Below, piece after piece: positions 43,819 to 51,835 of a stretch of 64,000 bases of DNA (its first letter is position 1; each line of letters begins with the position of its first letter). Origin of the DNA: Rhodothalassiaceae bacterium. GTDB taxonomy: Bacteria; Pseudomonadota; Alphaproteobacteria; Sphingomonadales; Rhodothalassiaceae. Below the pieces are notes generated by a model. That model had not been told where the DNA came from and did no database searches. It saw only the letters and a program-made list of their open reading frames with translations. The stretch covers positions 1,589,491-1,653,490 of the forward strand of contig BPKC01000001.1 in NCBI GenBank assembly GCA_026004935.1, in the 5' to 3' direction. A program made the position numbers and the translations under genes.

Positions 43819-46209
43819 GTGACGCGAGGGATGGCAACAGTCGGGCTCGCAATCGCTGGCGTTTTCGTTTTTCTTGCGGCATTTTTCGCATACTGGAATG
43901 CGAGCTACAACCGGTGGATGCCGCACCACGACCGGATCTTCCGGATCCATGGTACCCTTCTGCTTCCGGGCATGGAACCGCAGAGCTTTCCGTACGCGCC
44001 CGGGCCGTTGAAGGATGCGCTTGAAGCGCAGCTGGAAGGGCGGCGCCTTAAGGGGGTCGTGCGGATCTTCGCACAGGAGGTGCAGCTGCGTACGCCTGAG
44101 CGCACGCTGGATGCGCGCGTCCACTACGCCGATGAGAGCTTCTTTACCGTTTTCGACTGGCCTCTCGCTGCCGGTGATGCGGAGCGGTTCGCCTCCAATC
44201 CTTCAGCGGTATTCGTCACGGAACGCATGGCGCACAAGCTCTTCGGCGGGGCCCCGGCGATCGGTCGACGGATCACCGTAACCGATGGGAGCCGCAGGCG
44301 CGAGCTGGTCGTGGCGGGAGTCATGCGAGACTGGCCCGAGAACACGACTGAAGATCTGCGCATCGACCTTCTTGCACGTATCCGCGAATCCGATTTTCAA
44401 AACGAGCCGTGGGTGTTCCGATACTGGCTCGGCCTCAACGACACCGTCTTCATCAGGCTCCGCCAACCGGAGCCGGCCGCCGCTCTCGACGCCACGCTTG
44501 AGAGAGTGCTTGCTCGCCATCTGCCGGAGCGTTTTTCCGGCCGGCTCGCCCTCAGAGCCACGCCTCTCGGTCGAATTCATTTCTGGGGCCTGACCGCCAA
44601 ATCACGGGCGGAGAATGCGCGCCGTCTTGCACTCGTCACCGGTCTTGCAGCCCTGGTGTTCATCGTCGCCATGGCCAATTTCAGCCTGATCCACGCCGAG
44701 CGTGCGCTTGAGCGCGAGCGAGCCTTTGCGGTCCGGCTTCTGTTGGGGGCCGGGCGCGTCCGGATCGCCTCGGCTGTCGTGGCGACGATCGCGACGGATG
44801 CCGCCTGCGCGATGGCGCTCGCCGCGCTTCTCGTGAAGGCGAGCGGTGCCGTGGTCCCCGAGCTGGCGCAACTGCTGCCGGTCGACCGGGAAGTGCTCCT
44901 GCGGGCCGTGCTGACTGCATTGCTGGCCGCGGTCACGGCGGTCGTTGCGGCAACCTCCGTCTCCGTTGCGCGCATTGCGCGACTGCCGCTTGCCAAGACA
45001 CTGCGGGGGGTGCGCGGCCCGACCGGACTGGCACGCAGACCTCTTCGGACGGTGCTGGCCGCAAGCCAGTTCTTCGCCGCGGTCGCGACGGTCGCGCTCG
45101 CTCTTGTGGCAGCGCGACAGCTGGGCTTTGCCGGTACCGTGGATCGCGGCTTCAGTGCGGATGGGGTATTCATCATCGACCACCTTGACTGGCCGGCGGC
45201 CATGAGCCGGGCCGAACTTCTGCGTCGGCGGGTGGCGGAGCTCCCCGGTGTTGCAAGCGCCACCCTTTCGGGCACCGCGCCCCCGGATGTGGGCGGCGAC
45301 CTGGTAACCGTGCGGCTGGATGACCGTGACGTGCGGGAGGTCAATGTACGTCAGGCGACCATAGATCCGCATTATCTTGAGACATATGACATCAGGCTGA
45401 TTGCCGGGCGGAACCTTGATGAGAACCGGCCCGGCGATCGGGAGCCCGACGCCCACGAGACGATCCGCGATTTTTCCATCCTCATCAATCGGACTGCCGC
45501 GCGTCTGTTGGGCTTCTCGCAGCCGGAGTCGGCGGTGGGACGGATCTTCGTGATCCGGCCGGGAACGGACAGGGAGGCCCGCGTGCATGTCGCGGGGGTC
45601 GTGGACGACGTCCTGCTGGAAGGCGTCTACCGGCCGATCGAACCCACCATCTATTCCTGGCAGCGCAGCAGCATCGGCGTGTTGAGCGTGCGATACACCG
45701 GCCCCGATCGGACATCGTTCAGGACGGCCGTGGAGGCGATATGGCGGGAGCTCGTGCCGGAGGTGCCCTTCCGGATGGAGAGTGTGGCGCAACGGATCGT
45801 CGCTCTTGACGCCGAATCGCAACTGCGTGGCCGGGCGCTCGCCTTTTTTGCAGGGGTGACGCTGTTTCTGGCCGCGATGGGAATCTTCGCGCTGGCCTAT
45901 CATCAGCTGGAGGAAGAGCGCGTCATATTCGCTCTTCACAGGCTGCTCGGCGCGTCGGCCATGGCGCTGGCGGGCCTGTTCGCGAGTCGCTTGGGGCGAC
46001 CGTTTCTTGCCGCGGCACTGCTCGCTCTTCCGCTGGCCTGGGTGCTGGCGGAGCGCTGGCTGGAGGGGTTCGCCTATCGCATTGCGCTCACCCCGCTGCC
46101 GTTCATCGAGGCGCTGGGGCTGGTGCTGGCGGTGGCCGCGATCACCGTCTCGGGGCACATGATCCGGCTGCTCACCACCCGGCCGGTGATGGTCCTGCGC
46201 GCGGGCTGA
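43819..46209 (+). CDS. FtsX-like/MacB-type ABC transporter permease, no partner ATPase
   Basis: This 796-residue protein has TM1 near residues 6-28, a periplasmic MacB-like core domain containing NASYNRWMPHHDRIFRIHG, then three helices (about 275-390), and a fourth at about 410-430. A second periplasmic domain and three C-terminal helices follow (about 665-780). The layout is two FtsX modules in tandem, as in peptide/lipoprotein export permeases. The GTG start follows GGAGGGG, 23 bases after the radical SAM stop, so it is likely co-transcribed. No ATPase or adaptor gene lies in the island; the MacB-type ATPase 11 kb upstream could serve it. It is GC-rich, unlike the preceding gene. Export of the modified peptide is inferred from context. 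Confidence 0.8.
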   Translation: MTRGMATVGLAIAGVFVFLAAFFAYWNASYNRWMPHHDRIFRIHGTLLLPGMEPQSFPYAPGPLKDALEAQLEGRRLKGVVRIFAQEVQLRTPERTLDARVHYADESFFTVFDWPLAAGDAERFASNPSAVFVTERMAHKLFGGAPAIGRRITVTDGSRRRELVVAGVMRDWPENTTEDLRIDLLARIRESDFQNEPWVFRYWLGLNDTVFIRLRQPEPAAALDATLERVLARHLPERFSGRLALRATPLGRIHFWGLTAKSRAENARRLALVTGLAALVFIVAMANFSLIHAERALERERAFAVRLLLGAGRVRIASAVVATIATDAACAMALAALLVKASGAVVPELAQLLPVDREVLLRAVLTALLAAVTAVVAATSVSVARIARLPLAKTLRGVRGPTGLARRPLRTVLAASQFFAAVATVALALVAARQLGFAGTVDRGFSADGVFIIDHLDWPAAMSRAELLRRRVAELPGVASATLSGTAPPDVGGDLVTVRLDDRDVREVNVRQATIDPHYLETYDIRLIAGRNLDENRPGDREPDAHETIRDFSILINRTAARLLGFSQPESAVGRIFVIRPGTDREARVHVAGVVDDVLLEGVYRPIEPTIYSWQRSSIGVLSVRYTGPDRTSFRTAVEAIWRELVPEVPFRMESVAQRIVALDAESQLRGRALAFFAGVTLFLAAMGIFALAYHQLEEERVIFALHRLLGASAMALAGLFASRLGRPFLAAALLALPLAWVLAERWLEGFAYRIALTPLPFIEALGLVLAVAAITVSGHMIRLLTTRPVMVLRAG

Positions 46210-46304
46210 GCGGACGGGGGCGGATTCCGGAAGACGTGCGGCCGGGACCGGAAGGCCGGGTGCCGTGCGAGCTCCGGGCGTGCCGCGGCTTCCCCCGCCT
46301 CGGA

Positions 46305-46868
46305 TCAGCCGTTCCCGCCCCCCGCAAGATGCCGGCGGAAGCGGACGTCGCCGTGGACGTGCTCCGGCAGCTCCTCGCTCGGTCCGCCGGCGCGCACGGG
46401 GCGCGGGGCGAAGCGACCGTAGGAGATCAGCCGGTCATACATCAAGATCGCGCCGGCGGTGGCCACGTTCAGCGAAAAGCGCGTCGGGATCTTCACCACG
46501 AAATCGCAGCGCGCCAGCGTCTCGGCCGACAGCCCCAGCCGCTCGCCGCCCAGGATGTAGGCCGCGCGCACGGGATGGCGGAAGCTCGGCAGATCGATGG
46601 CGTCATCGGTGATCTCGACGCCGACCAGCCGGCAGCCCTTCGGCAGCACGAGCTCGTCGATGGACCCGTATTCGTAGTAGGGCAGGGAGTCGGCCGAACG
46701 CGCGGTGTCCGAGAAGGCCTTCGCGATCTCCGGGCCGGGGTCCGTCCTGTAGTTCGGGCGGATGGCGAAGACGAAGGCCGCCCCGAAGCCGTGGGCGGTG
46801 CGGATCAGGTTGCCGACGTTGCCGGGTTTGGAGACCCGCTCGATTCCGATCGCGAAATACCCGCGCAT
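46305..46868 (-). CDS. TrmH/SpoU-family RNA methyltransferase
   Basis: This intact 187-residue SPOUT methyltransferase transfers methyl from AdoMet to a ribose 2'-OH of tRNA or rRNA. Family motifs are visible: [16 protein letters not shown] (motif 1), [19 protein letters not shown] (motif 2) and [20 protein letters not shown] (motif 3). A C-terminal tail follows ([20 protein letters not shown]). Small size and motif spacing suggest TrmL/TrmH-like enzymes, but the target is unknown. Its last 235 bases are duplicated next to ialB, and the last two codons (Asn-Gly) differ from that copy. It is the probable integration target of the island. Confidence 0.87.
   Translation of the reverse strand: MRGYFAIGIERVSKPGNVGNLIRTAHGFGAAFVFAIRPNYRTDPGPEIAKAFSDTARSADSLPYYEYGSIDELVLPKGCRLVGVEITDDAIDLPSFRHPVRAAYILGGERLGLSAETLARCDFVVKIPTRFSLNVATAGAILMYDRLISYGRFAPRPVRAGGPSEELPEHVHGDVRFRRHLAGGGNG
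46314..46548. repeat. 235-bp direct repeat, right copy
   Basis: This is the right copy of the repeat, inside the intact methyltransferase gene (3' end). It is about 98 percent identical to the left copy. If the island entered by integration, this copy was supplied by the element and restores the gene. Confidence 0.9.
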
Positions 46869-47158
46869 GATCTCAGGCCATGTCCGTCATTCCGGCGCGC
46901 CGGCCGGTCCCGGATGCCCGCCGCCGGCGCGCCCCGGTTCTAGGCCGATGGCGCGCGCGCCGCAACCGGCGGCCGCGGACCGGCGCCGCCGCCGCCGCCC
47001 GCATTGCGGATCCTGCGGCCTCGATCGTCCATGGGTGGGAGCACGCCCGAACACGCGCCCCGCGCCCCGCCTTGACCCCGCGGGCGCGCTGGGCCAAGAG
47101 CAGGCGGGGTGCGCGGGCGACACCCGCGGCAAGGCTGCGCAGGAAGGCGGGAAGGACC

Positions 47159-47866
47159 ATGGCGAACAAGGTCTACGAGAATGCGGCGGCCGCGCTCGAC
47201 GGCCTGCTGTTCGACGGCATGACGATCATGGCCGGCGGCTTCGGCCTGTGCGGCATCCCGGAGAACCTGATCCTCGCGATCCGCGATTCCGGGGTGAAGG
47301 ATCTGACCGTGATCTCCAACAACTGCGGCGTCGACGACTGGGGCCTCGGCCTGCTGCTGAAGACGCGCCAGATCCGCAAGATGGTCTCCTCCTACGTCGG
47401 CGAGAACAAGGAGTTCGAGCGCCAGTATCTGGCCGGCGAGCTGGAGCTGGAATTCAACCCCCAGGGCACGCTGGCCGAGCGCATCCGCGCGGGTGGCGCG
47501 GGCATTCCCGCCTTCTACACGCCGACGGGGGTCGGCACCGTCGTCGCCGAGGGCAAGGAGACGCGGGAATTCAACGGCCGGCTGTATGTGATGGAAACGG
47601 CGCTGACCGCCGATCTCGCCATCGTCAAGGCCTGGAAGGGCGACCGCCACGGCAATCTCGTCTACCGGAAGACCGCGCGCAACTTCAATCCGCTGATGGC
47701 GATGGCGGGGCGGGTGACGGTGGCCGAAGTGGAGGAGCTCGTCGAGCCCGGCGAGATCGACGGCGATGCGGTGCACACGCCCTCCATCTTCGTGCAGCGG
47801 ATCATCGCGGGCACCCACGAAAAACGCATCGAGCGGCGCACCGTGCGCCCGCGGCCTGCGGCCTGA
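47159..47866 (+). CDS. scoA: 3-oxoacid CoA-transferase subunit A
   Basis: The 235-residue protein is the A subunit of a succinyl-CoA:3-oxoacid CoA-transferase. The Gly-rich CoA-binding segment is [19 protein letters not shown]. Other family-typical parts are [37 protein letters not shown] and [17 protein letters not shown]. The enzyme moves CoA between succinyl-CoA and acetoacetate, allowing ketone bodies to be used. Subunit B follows after 41 bases. The ATG was chosen because GGAAGGACC precedes it. The 290 bases before it show no clear gene. Confidence 0.95.
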   Translation: MANKVYENAAAALDGLLFDGMTIMAGGFGLCGIPENLILAIRDSGVKDLTVISNNCGVDDWGLGLLLKTRQIRKMVSSYVGENKEFERQYLAGELELEFNPQGTLAERIRAGGAGIPAFYTPTGVGTVVAEGKETREFNGRLYVMETALTADLAIVKAWKGDRHGNLVYRKTARNFNPLMAMAGRVTVAEVEELVEPGEIDGDAVHTPSIFVQRIIAGTHEKRIERRTVRPRPAA

Positions 47867-47907
47867 GCGCGGGCCGGTTCGGGACGGCAAGAGCGGAGGA
47901 GGCGGCA

Positions 47908-48537
47908 ATGGCCTGGACGCGCGAAGACATGGCCCGGCGGGCGGCCCGGGAGCTGCAGGACGGCTTCTACGTCAATCTCGGCATCGGCATGCCGACGCTG
48001 GTCGCGAACTACATCCCCGATGGCATGCAGATCACGCTGCATTCCGAAAACGGCATGCTCGGCATGGGGCCGTATCCCTACGAGGGCGAGGAGGACCCGG
48101 ATCTGATCAACGCCGGCAAGGAGACGGTGACCGAGCTGCCCGGCTGCAGCTACTTCGATTCGGCGACATCCTTCGCGATGATCCGCGGCGGCCACATCGA
48201 TCTCACCATCCTCGGCGCGCTGGAGGTGGCGGAAAACGGCGATCTCGCGAACTGGATGGTGCCCGGCAAGATGGTCAAGGGCATGGGCGGGGCGATGGAT
48301 CTCGTCGCGGGGGCCAAGCGGGTCGTGGTCATGATGGACCACACCGCCAAGGACGGCTCGCCCAAGCTGGTCAAACGCTGCAGCCTGCCGCTCACCGGGG
48401 TTGCCTGCGTGGACCGGGTGATCACGAATCTGGGCGTCTTCGACATCGCGGAAGGCGGCGTGAAGGTCGTCGAGCTCGCGCCCGAGGTCACCCTGGATGA
48501 GGTCCGCGCGAAGACGCAGGCGACGCTGCTCGCCTGA
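47908..48537 (+). CDS. scoB: 3-oxoacid CoA-transferase subunit B
   Basis: The 209-residue B subunit carries the catalytic Glu47 in [10 protein letters not shown], which forms the glutamyl-CoA thioester. The [34 protein letters not shown] and [16 protein letters not shown] segments are standard. It acts as a complex with the A subunit encoded just upstream. A GGAGGAGGCGGCA ribosome-binding region precedes the ATG. It could work with the thiolase and acyl-CoA dehydrogenase elsewhere in the window in acetoacetate and fatty-acid metabolism. Confidence 0.95.
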   Translation: MAWTREDMARRAARELQDGFYVNLGIGMPTLVANYIPDGMQITLHSENGMLGMGPYPYEGEEDPDLINAGKETVTELPGCSYFDSATSFAMIRGGHIDLTILGALEVAENGDLANWMVPGKMVKGMGGAMDLVAGAKRVVVMMDHTAKDGSPKLVKRCSLPLTGVACVDRVITNLGVFDIAEGGVKVVELAPEVTLDEVRAKTQATLLA

Positions 48538-48579
48538 GGCTTTCCGCTTCGAACCGCCGAGATCGACGGGGCGTCCGCC

Positions 48580-49728
48580 TCAGCGCCGGAAGGCCGCAAG
48601 GCGCTCCCAGGCCTCCGTCGGGAGATTCCAGGGTTGTGCTGCGGGCGGCTCTCCTGCCGGCGGCGGCGGGGCTGCGGCATCGGCCGTGCCTGCGGGCGCA
48701 AACCGCGGCGCCGGTGCGGGCAGGGGGCCGAGCGCCGTCGTCTCGATCACGCGGCGCGCCGCCAGATGCGGGTCGCCGGCCATCTCGGCATAGTCCGTGA
48801 CCGGGGCCACGCAGGCGTCCGAGCCGGCGAACAGGGCCTCCCATTCATCGCGCGTCTTCTCGCGGATGCGTGCCGCGATCGCCGCGCGCATCTCGGGCCA
48901 GGTGGCCGGGTCGTACTGGCGCTGGCAGGCGGGATGGTCGGCAAGCTCCGCGATGCGCAGGAATTCCGCATAGAACTGGGGCTCGAGACAGCCGACGGCG
49001 AGCCAGCGGCCGTCCTTCGTCTCGTAGACGGCGTAGAACGGCGCGCCGCCGTCGATGAGGTTGGATTCGCGCGCGGACCGCCACAGGCCCATGTTGGCGA
49101 GCCCGAAGACGATGGTCATCAGATGCGCGACCCCGTCCACCATCGCCGCATCCACCACCGCGCCGCGGCCCGAGCGCTCGCGGGCATAGAGCGCGGCCAG
49201 AATCCCGGCGATGCAGTAGAGCGCGCCGCCCCCGAAGTCGCCGACGAGATTGAGGGGGATGGCGGGCGGTCCGTCGCGGCGGCCGATGGCGGCGAGCGCG
49301 CCGCTGAGCGCGATATAGGTGATGTCGTGCCCGGCCTCGCCCGCGCGCGGGCCCGTCTGGCCCCAGCCGGTCAGCCGCGCGTAGACGAGGCGGGGATTGA
49401 CGGCATGGACCGCATCGGGGCCGAGACCCATCTTTTCCATGACGCCGGGGCGGAAGCCCTCGATCAGGACGTCGGCGGCCGCAACAAGCGGGCGGATGGC
49501 GGCGCGCGCCGCCTCGTCCTTGAGGTCCATCTTCAGCACGGCCTCGCGTCCTCTGAGCAGCGGGTCGCGGGCGGGATCCAGCGCCAGCGCGCCGCCGCCC
49601 GGGCGCGCGATGCGGATCACGCGCGCGCCCATCTGCGCCAGCCACATCACCGCAAAGGGCGCCGGGCCGATGCCGGCGAATTCCAGAACCTTGAGGCCCT
49701 CGAGCGGCCGCAGCGCCGTCCCGCTCAC
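48580..49728 (-). CDS. Alpha-methylacyl-CoA racemase-like CoA-transferase family III protein
   Basis: The 382-residue protein belongs to the CaiB/BaiF superfamily. The N-terminus KVLEFAGIGPAPFAVMWLAQ and the catalytic motif GHDITYIALSGAL (Asp135, as in the GHDINY of AMACR/MCR) support a racemase that inverts (R)-2-methylacyl-CoA. It contains LNLVGDFGGGALYCIAGILA and the typical TKDGRWLAVGCLEPQFY. The GTG start is preceded by GGGAGGA. It is convergent with the CoA-transferase pair and may serve branched-chain acyl-CoA breakdown. Confidence 0.92.
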   Translation of the reverse strand: MSGTALRPLEGLKVLEFAGIGPAPFAVMWLAQMGARVIRIARPGGGALALDPARDPLLRGREAVLKMDLKDEAARAAIRPLVAAADVLIEGFRPGVMEKMGLGPDAVHAVNPRLVYARLTGWGQTGPRAGEAGHDITYIALSGALAAIGRRDGPPAIPLNLVGDFGGGALYCIAGILAALYARERSGRGAVVDAAMVDGVAHLMTIVFGLANMGLWRSARESNLIDGGAPFYAVYETKDGRWLAVGCLEPQFYAEFLRIAELADHPACQRQYDPATWPEMRAAIAARIREKTRDEWEALFAGSDACVAPVTDYAEMAGDPHLAARRVIETTALGPLPAPAPRFAPAGTADAAAPPPPAGEPPAAQPWNLPTEAWERLAAFRR

Positions 49729-49871
49729 GTCTCGTCCTCCCGTGCCTGCCGCATGCCGAGTTCCGTTCCTGCCACAGCCGGCGGCGCGGGAAAACGGCCG
49801 CCGGCTTACGGTATCGGCGGCGGACGGGCGCGGCTCGAGACTCCGGCGCGGGCGGGTCTGCATTTTCATGA

Positions 49872-49903
49872 TTGACATGGAGCACTTTGCCGTATAGAGT
49901 ACT
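49872..49903 (+). promoter_or_regulatory. Promoter with overlapping operator for the membrane protein/regulator pair
   Basis: TTGACA (49872-49877) and TAGAGT (49895-49900), 17 bases apart, can serve as a promoter. The imperfect inverted repeat AGCACTTT and AGAGTACT (49881-49903) lies across the spacer and -10 region, a position suited to a repressor. The downstream wHTH protein is the natural candidate. Confidence 0.5.
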
Positions 49904-49987
49904 TGGGCATGGTCACCGAAACGGTGTTCCGCCGACGGCATGAGACCGTGCGGCCCGAGATCCGACAGCGCAAAGGAGGATTCCGCC

Positions 49988-50590
49988 ATGACCGATCCGA
50001 AAGCGACCGCGATGACGCCGGGGCGGCCCGAGGGCGAGGCGGCGGGGGATCCGGCGGCGGTGCTCGCCGAGATCACCCGCATCGAGGAGCTGAGCCGGCG
50101 CCTGCACGGCTATGCGGAAGGCGCGCCCCACATGCTGCTGTGGGGCGCGATCTGGGTCGTCGCCAATCTGAGCGACCAGTTCCTGCCGGCGCTCGGCGGG
50201 CTCGCCTGGCCCGTGCTGGTGCTCGCCGGCACCCTCGGCTCGACGGTGCTCGGCGCGCGCCGCAGCGGCCGGGCGAAGGCGGCGGCCGCGGCACGCTGGC
50301 TCGCAAGCGCCGTGGCGGTGGCCGCTGGCCTTTCTCTCATCATGACCATTCTGCCGCCCGACGATCCCGCCCAGGTCAATGCCGCCATCTCGCTCGCCGT
50401 GGCGACGGCCTATGCGCTGCTCGGGATCTGGCGCGGACCGGTGTTCCTGCTGCTCGGCATCGTCATCGCTGCTGCCGTGATGGCGGGCTGGTTCCTCGCG
50501 CGGGAAGTCTTCCCGCTCGTCATGGCGCTCGTCGGAGGCGGCGCGCTCATCCTGGGGGGCTGGCTGCTGATGCGGGAGGACCGGGCATGA
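49988..50590 (+). CDS. Hypothetical membrane protein
   Basis: This 200-residue protein has a hydrophilic N-terminus with the segment EITRIEELSRRLHGYAEGAP. It has five or six membrane helices (MLLWGAIWVVANL, PVLVLAGTLGSTVLGA, WLASAVAVAAGLSLIMTIL, AISLAVATAYALLGIW, FLLLGIVIAAAVMAGWF, VMALVGGGALILGGWLLM). The start follows AAAGGAGG with good spacing. The stop overlaps the next ATG (ATGA), so the two are translationally coupled. Such a membrane protein paired with a small wHTH protein is common in bacteria, but its role is unknown. Confidence 0.75.
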   Translation: MTDPKATAMTPGRPEGEAAGDPAAVLAEITRIEELSRRLHGYAEGAPHMLLWGAIWVVANLSDQFLPALGGLAWPVLVLAGTLGSTVLGARRSGRAKAAAAARWLASAVAVAAGLSLIMTILPPDDPAQVNAAISLAVATAYALLGIWRGPVFLLLGIVIAAAVMAGWFLAREVFPLVMALVGGGALILGGWLLMREDRA

Positions 50591-50901
50591 CAACCGAGAT
50601 CGACGAGGTCATCCACCAGCCGCTGCGGCTGAAGGTCATGGCGGCGCTCGCGGCGCTGCCGGAGGGCGAGATGATCCCCTTCGTGCGGCTGAAGAACTTG
50701 ACCGGTGCGACCGACGGCAATCTCTCGCACCAGCTCAAGGTGCTCGCGGATGCCGGCCATGTCGCGATCGTGAAGGACTTTCACCGCAACCGGCCGCGCA
50801 CCCGCGTCCGCCTCACCTCCCGGGGGCGCCGAGCGTTCGCCGATTACGTGGACAACCTCAAGGCGCTTCTGGAGGGCGCCGACGGCGCGAACGGGAGCTG
50901 A
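50587..50901 (+). CDS. Winged helix-turn-helix transcriptional regulator
   Basis: The 104-residue protein has a wHTH fold of the HTH_34/ArsR-MarR-like type. Segments are EVIHQPLRLKVMAALAALP, then LKNLTGATDGNLSHQLKVL (recognition helix), then the wing around TRVRLTSRGRRAF. It probably represses its own two-gene operon through the inverted repeat at 49881-49903. The effector is unknown. It is the last gene before REP block 2. Confidence 0.85.
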   Translation: MTTEIDEVIHQPLRLKVMAALAALPEGEMIPFVRLKNLTGATDGNLSHQLKVLADAGHVAIVKDFHRNRPRTRVRLTSRGRRAFADYVDNLKALLEGADGANGS

Positions 50902-50969
50902 AGGATCACCCCCGCCCGGGCCGGGCCGGAGGAGGACGGGGGGACCGAGGCGCCGGCCCGGCCGGCGGG

Positions 50970-51640
50970 TAACGGGAAGGGGAACGCGGGCGAACGACGA
51001 GGATGGAGGGGCGGCGGGTGACGAAGAAAGAACATCGACGGGTGACGCCCTCGTTTTTCGTCATTCGCCGCGAAAGCGGCGAATCCGGCAGGCGGGGACG
51101 ACGATCTCGGTGCTTGCGGCTGTCCCCGCTTCCCGCTGGATCCGCCGATCAAGTCGGCGGATGACGAGGTGAGGGTCTGGACCCGCCGGTCAAGCCGGCG
51201 GGTGACGTTCCCGCCTTCGCGTCGTTCGCCGGCTTGACCGGCGAACCCATGAAACGGTGACGGCAGTCCCGGCGCCGGTGCTTGGGTCCCCTTTCGGCTG
51301 GACCCGCCGGTCAAGCCGGCGGGTGACGAACGAATGGAGAAGGACCCGCCGATCAGGCCGGCTGTTGACGCGGAAGAAGGAGCTCCCGGCGGGTGACCCT
51401 CTCCCAACACGCGTCGTTCGCCGGCTTGACCGGCGAACCCATGAAACGGTGACGGCAGTCCCGGCGCCGGTGCTTGGGTCCCCTTTCGGCTGGACCCGCC
51501 GGTCAAGCCGGCGGGTGACGAAAGAAGGGGGAAGGACCCGCCGGTCGAGCCGGCGGCTGGCGCGGGAGAAAGAGGGCCGGCGGGTGACGCGGGAAGGACG
51601 GGGGGCGGCAGTCGAGCCGGCGGGTGGCGCGCGCCATTCC
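50970..51640. repeat. REP/BIME-like hairpin cluster 2
   Basis: The same type A, B and C hairpins as in cluster 1 fill the gap between the wHTH and recG genes. A composite unit, type B followed by about 60 bases and type A, is repeated near 51221 and 51412, a period of about 191 bases. No gene is supported here; all open frames consist of repeat-derived words. Confidence 0.85.
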
Positions 51641-51654
51641 GGTCGCCGATACTC

Positions 51655-51835
51655 GTGGCCGATCACCGAAAGCCGACAACCGACAACCGATCAGCGACGA
51701 CCGATCACCGACGCGTTCGCAGGATACCGGCTCTTCAGCAGCGCCTCGAGACAACCGCCAACCGATCACCGACAATCCGCAGCCGACGACCGATCACCGA
51801 CGACCAATGACCGGTGACCGGTGACCGCGCGGCCG
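51655..51835. repeat. Short GATC-containing microrepeat block
   Basis: Words such as ACCGATCACCGACAACCG recur with 7-11-base spacing, with a central less regular part near 51715-51750. This is the counterpart of the queG-side block at 3553-3626. It abuts the recG stop codon. Nothing else is seen. Confidence 0.65.

Larger units (their letters stand above)
42008..46313. mobile_element. Putative horizontally acquired RiPP island
   Basis: About 4.3 kb lies between two direct copies of a methyltransferase gene end. It contains a promoter, a Cys-tailed peptide gene, a radical SAM gene and an ABC permease gene, all on the plus strand. The radical SAM gene is strikingly AT-rich, using ATA, TTA and AGA codons that are rare around it. 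No integrase or transposase is present, so it may be an element remnant or the result of a single-crossover integration. Its removal would restore ialB directly beside the methyltransferase gene. Confidence 0.75.

Noticed and set aside
46869-47158. Possible short gene before scoA on the plus strand
   Set aside because: The frame is Arg/Pro/Ala-rich without start signal or conserved pattern, so it is treated as the upstream region of scoA.
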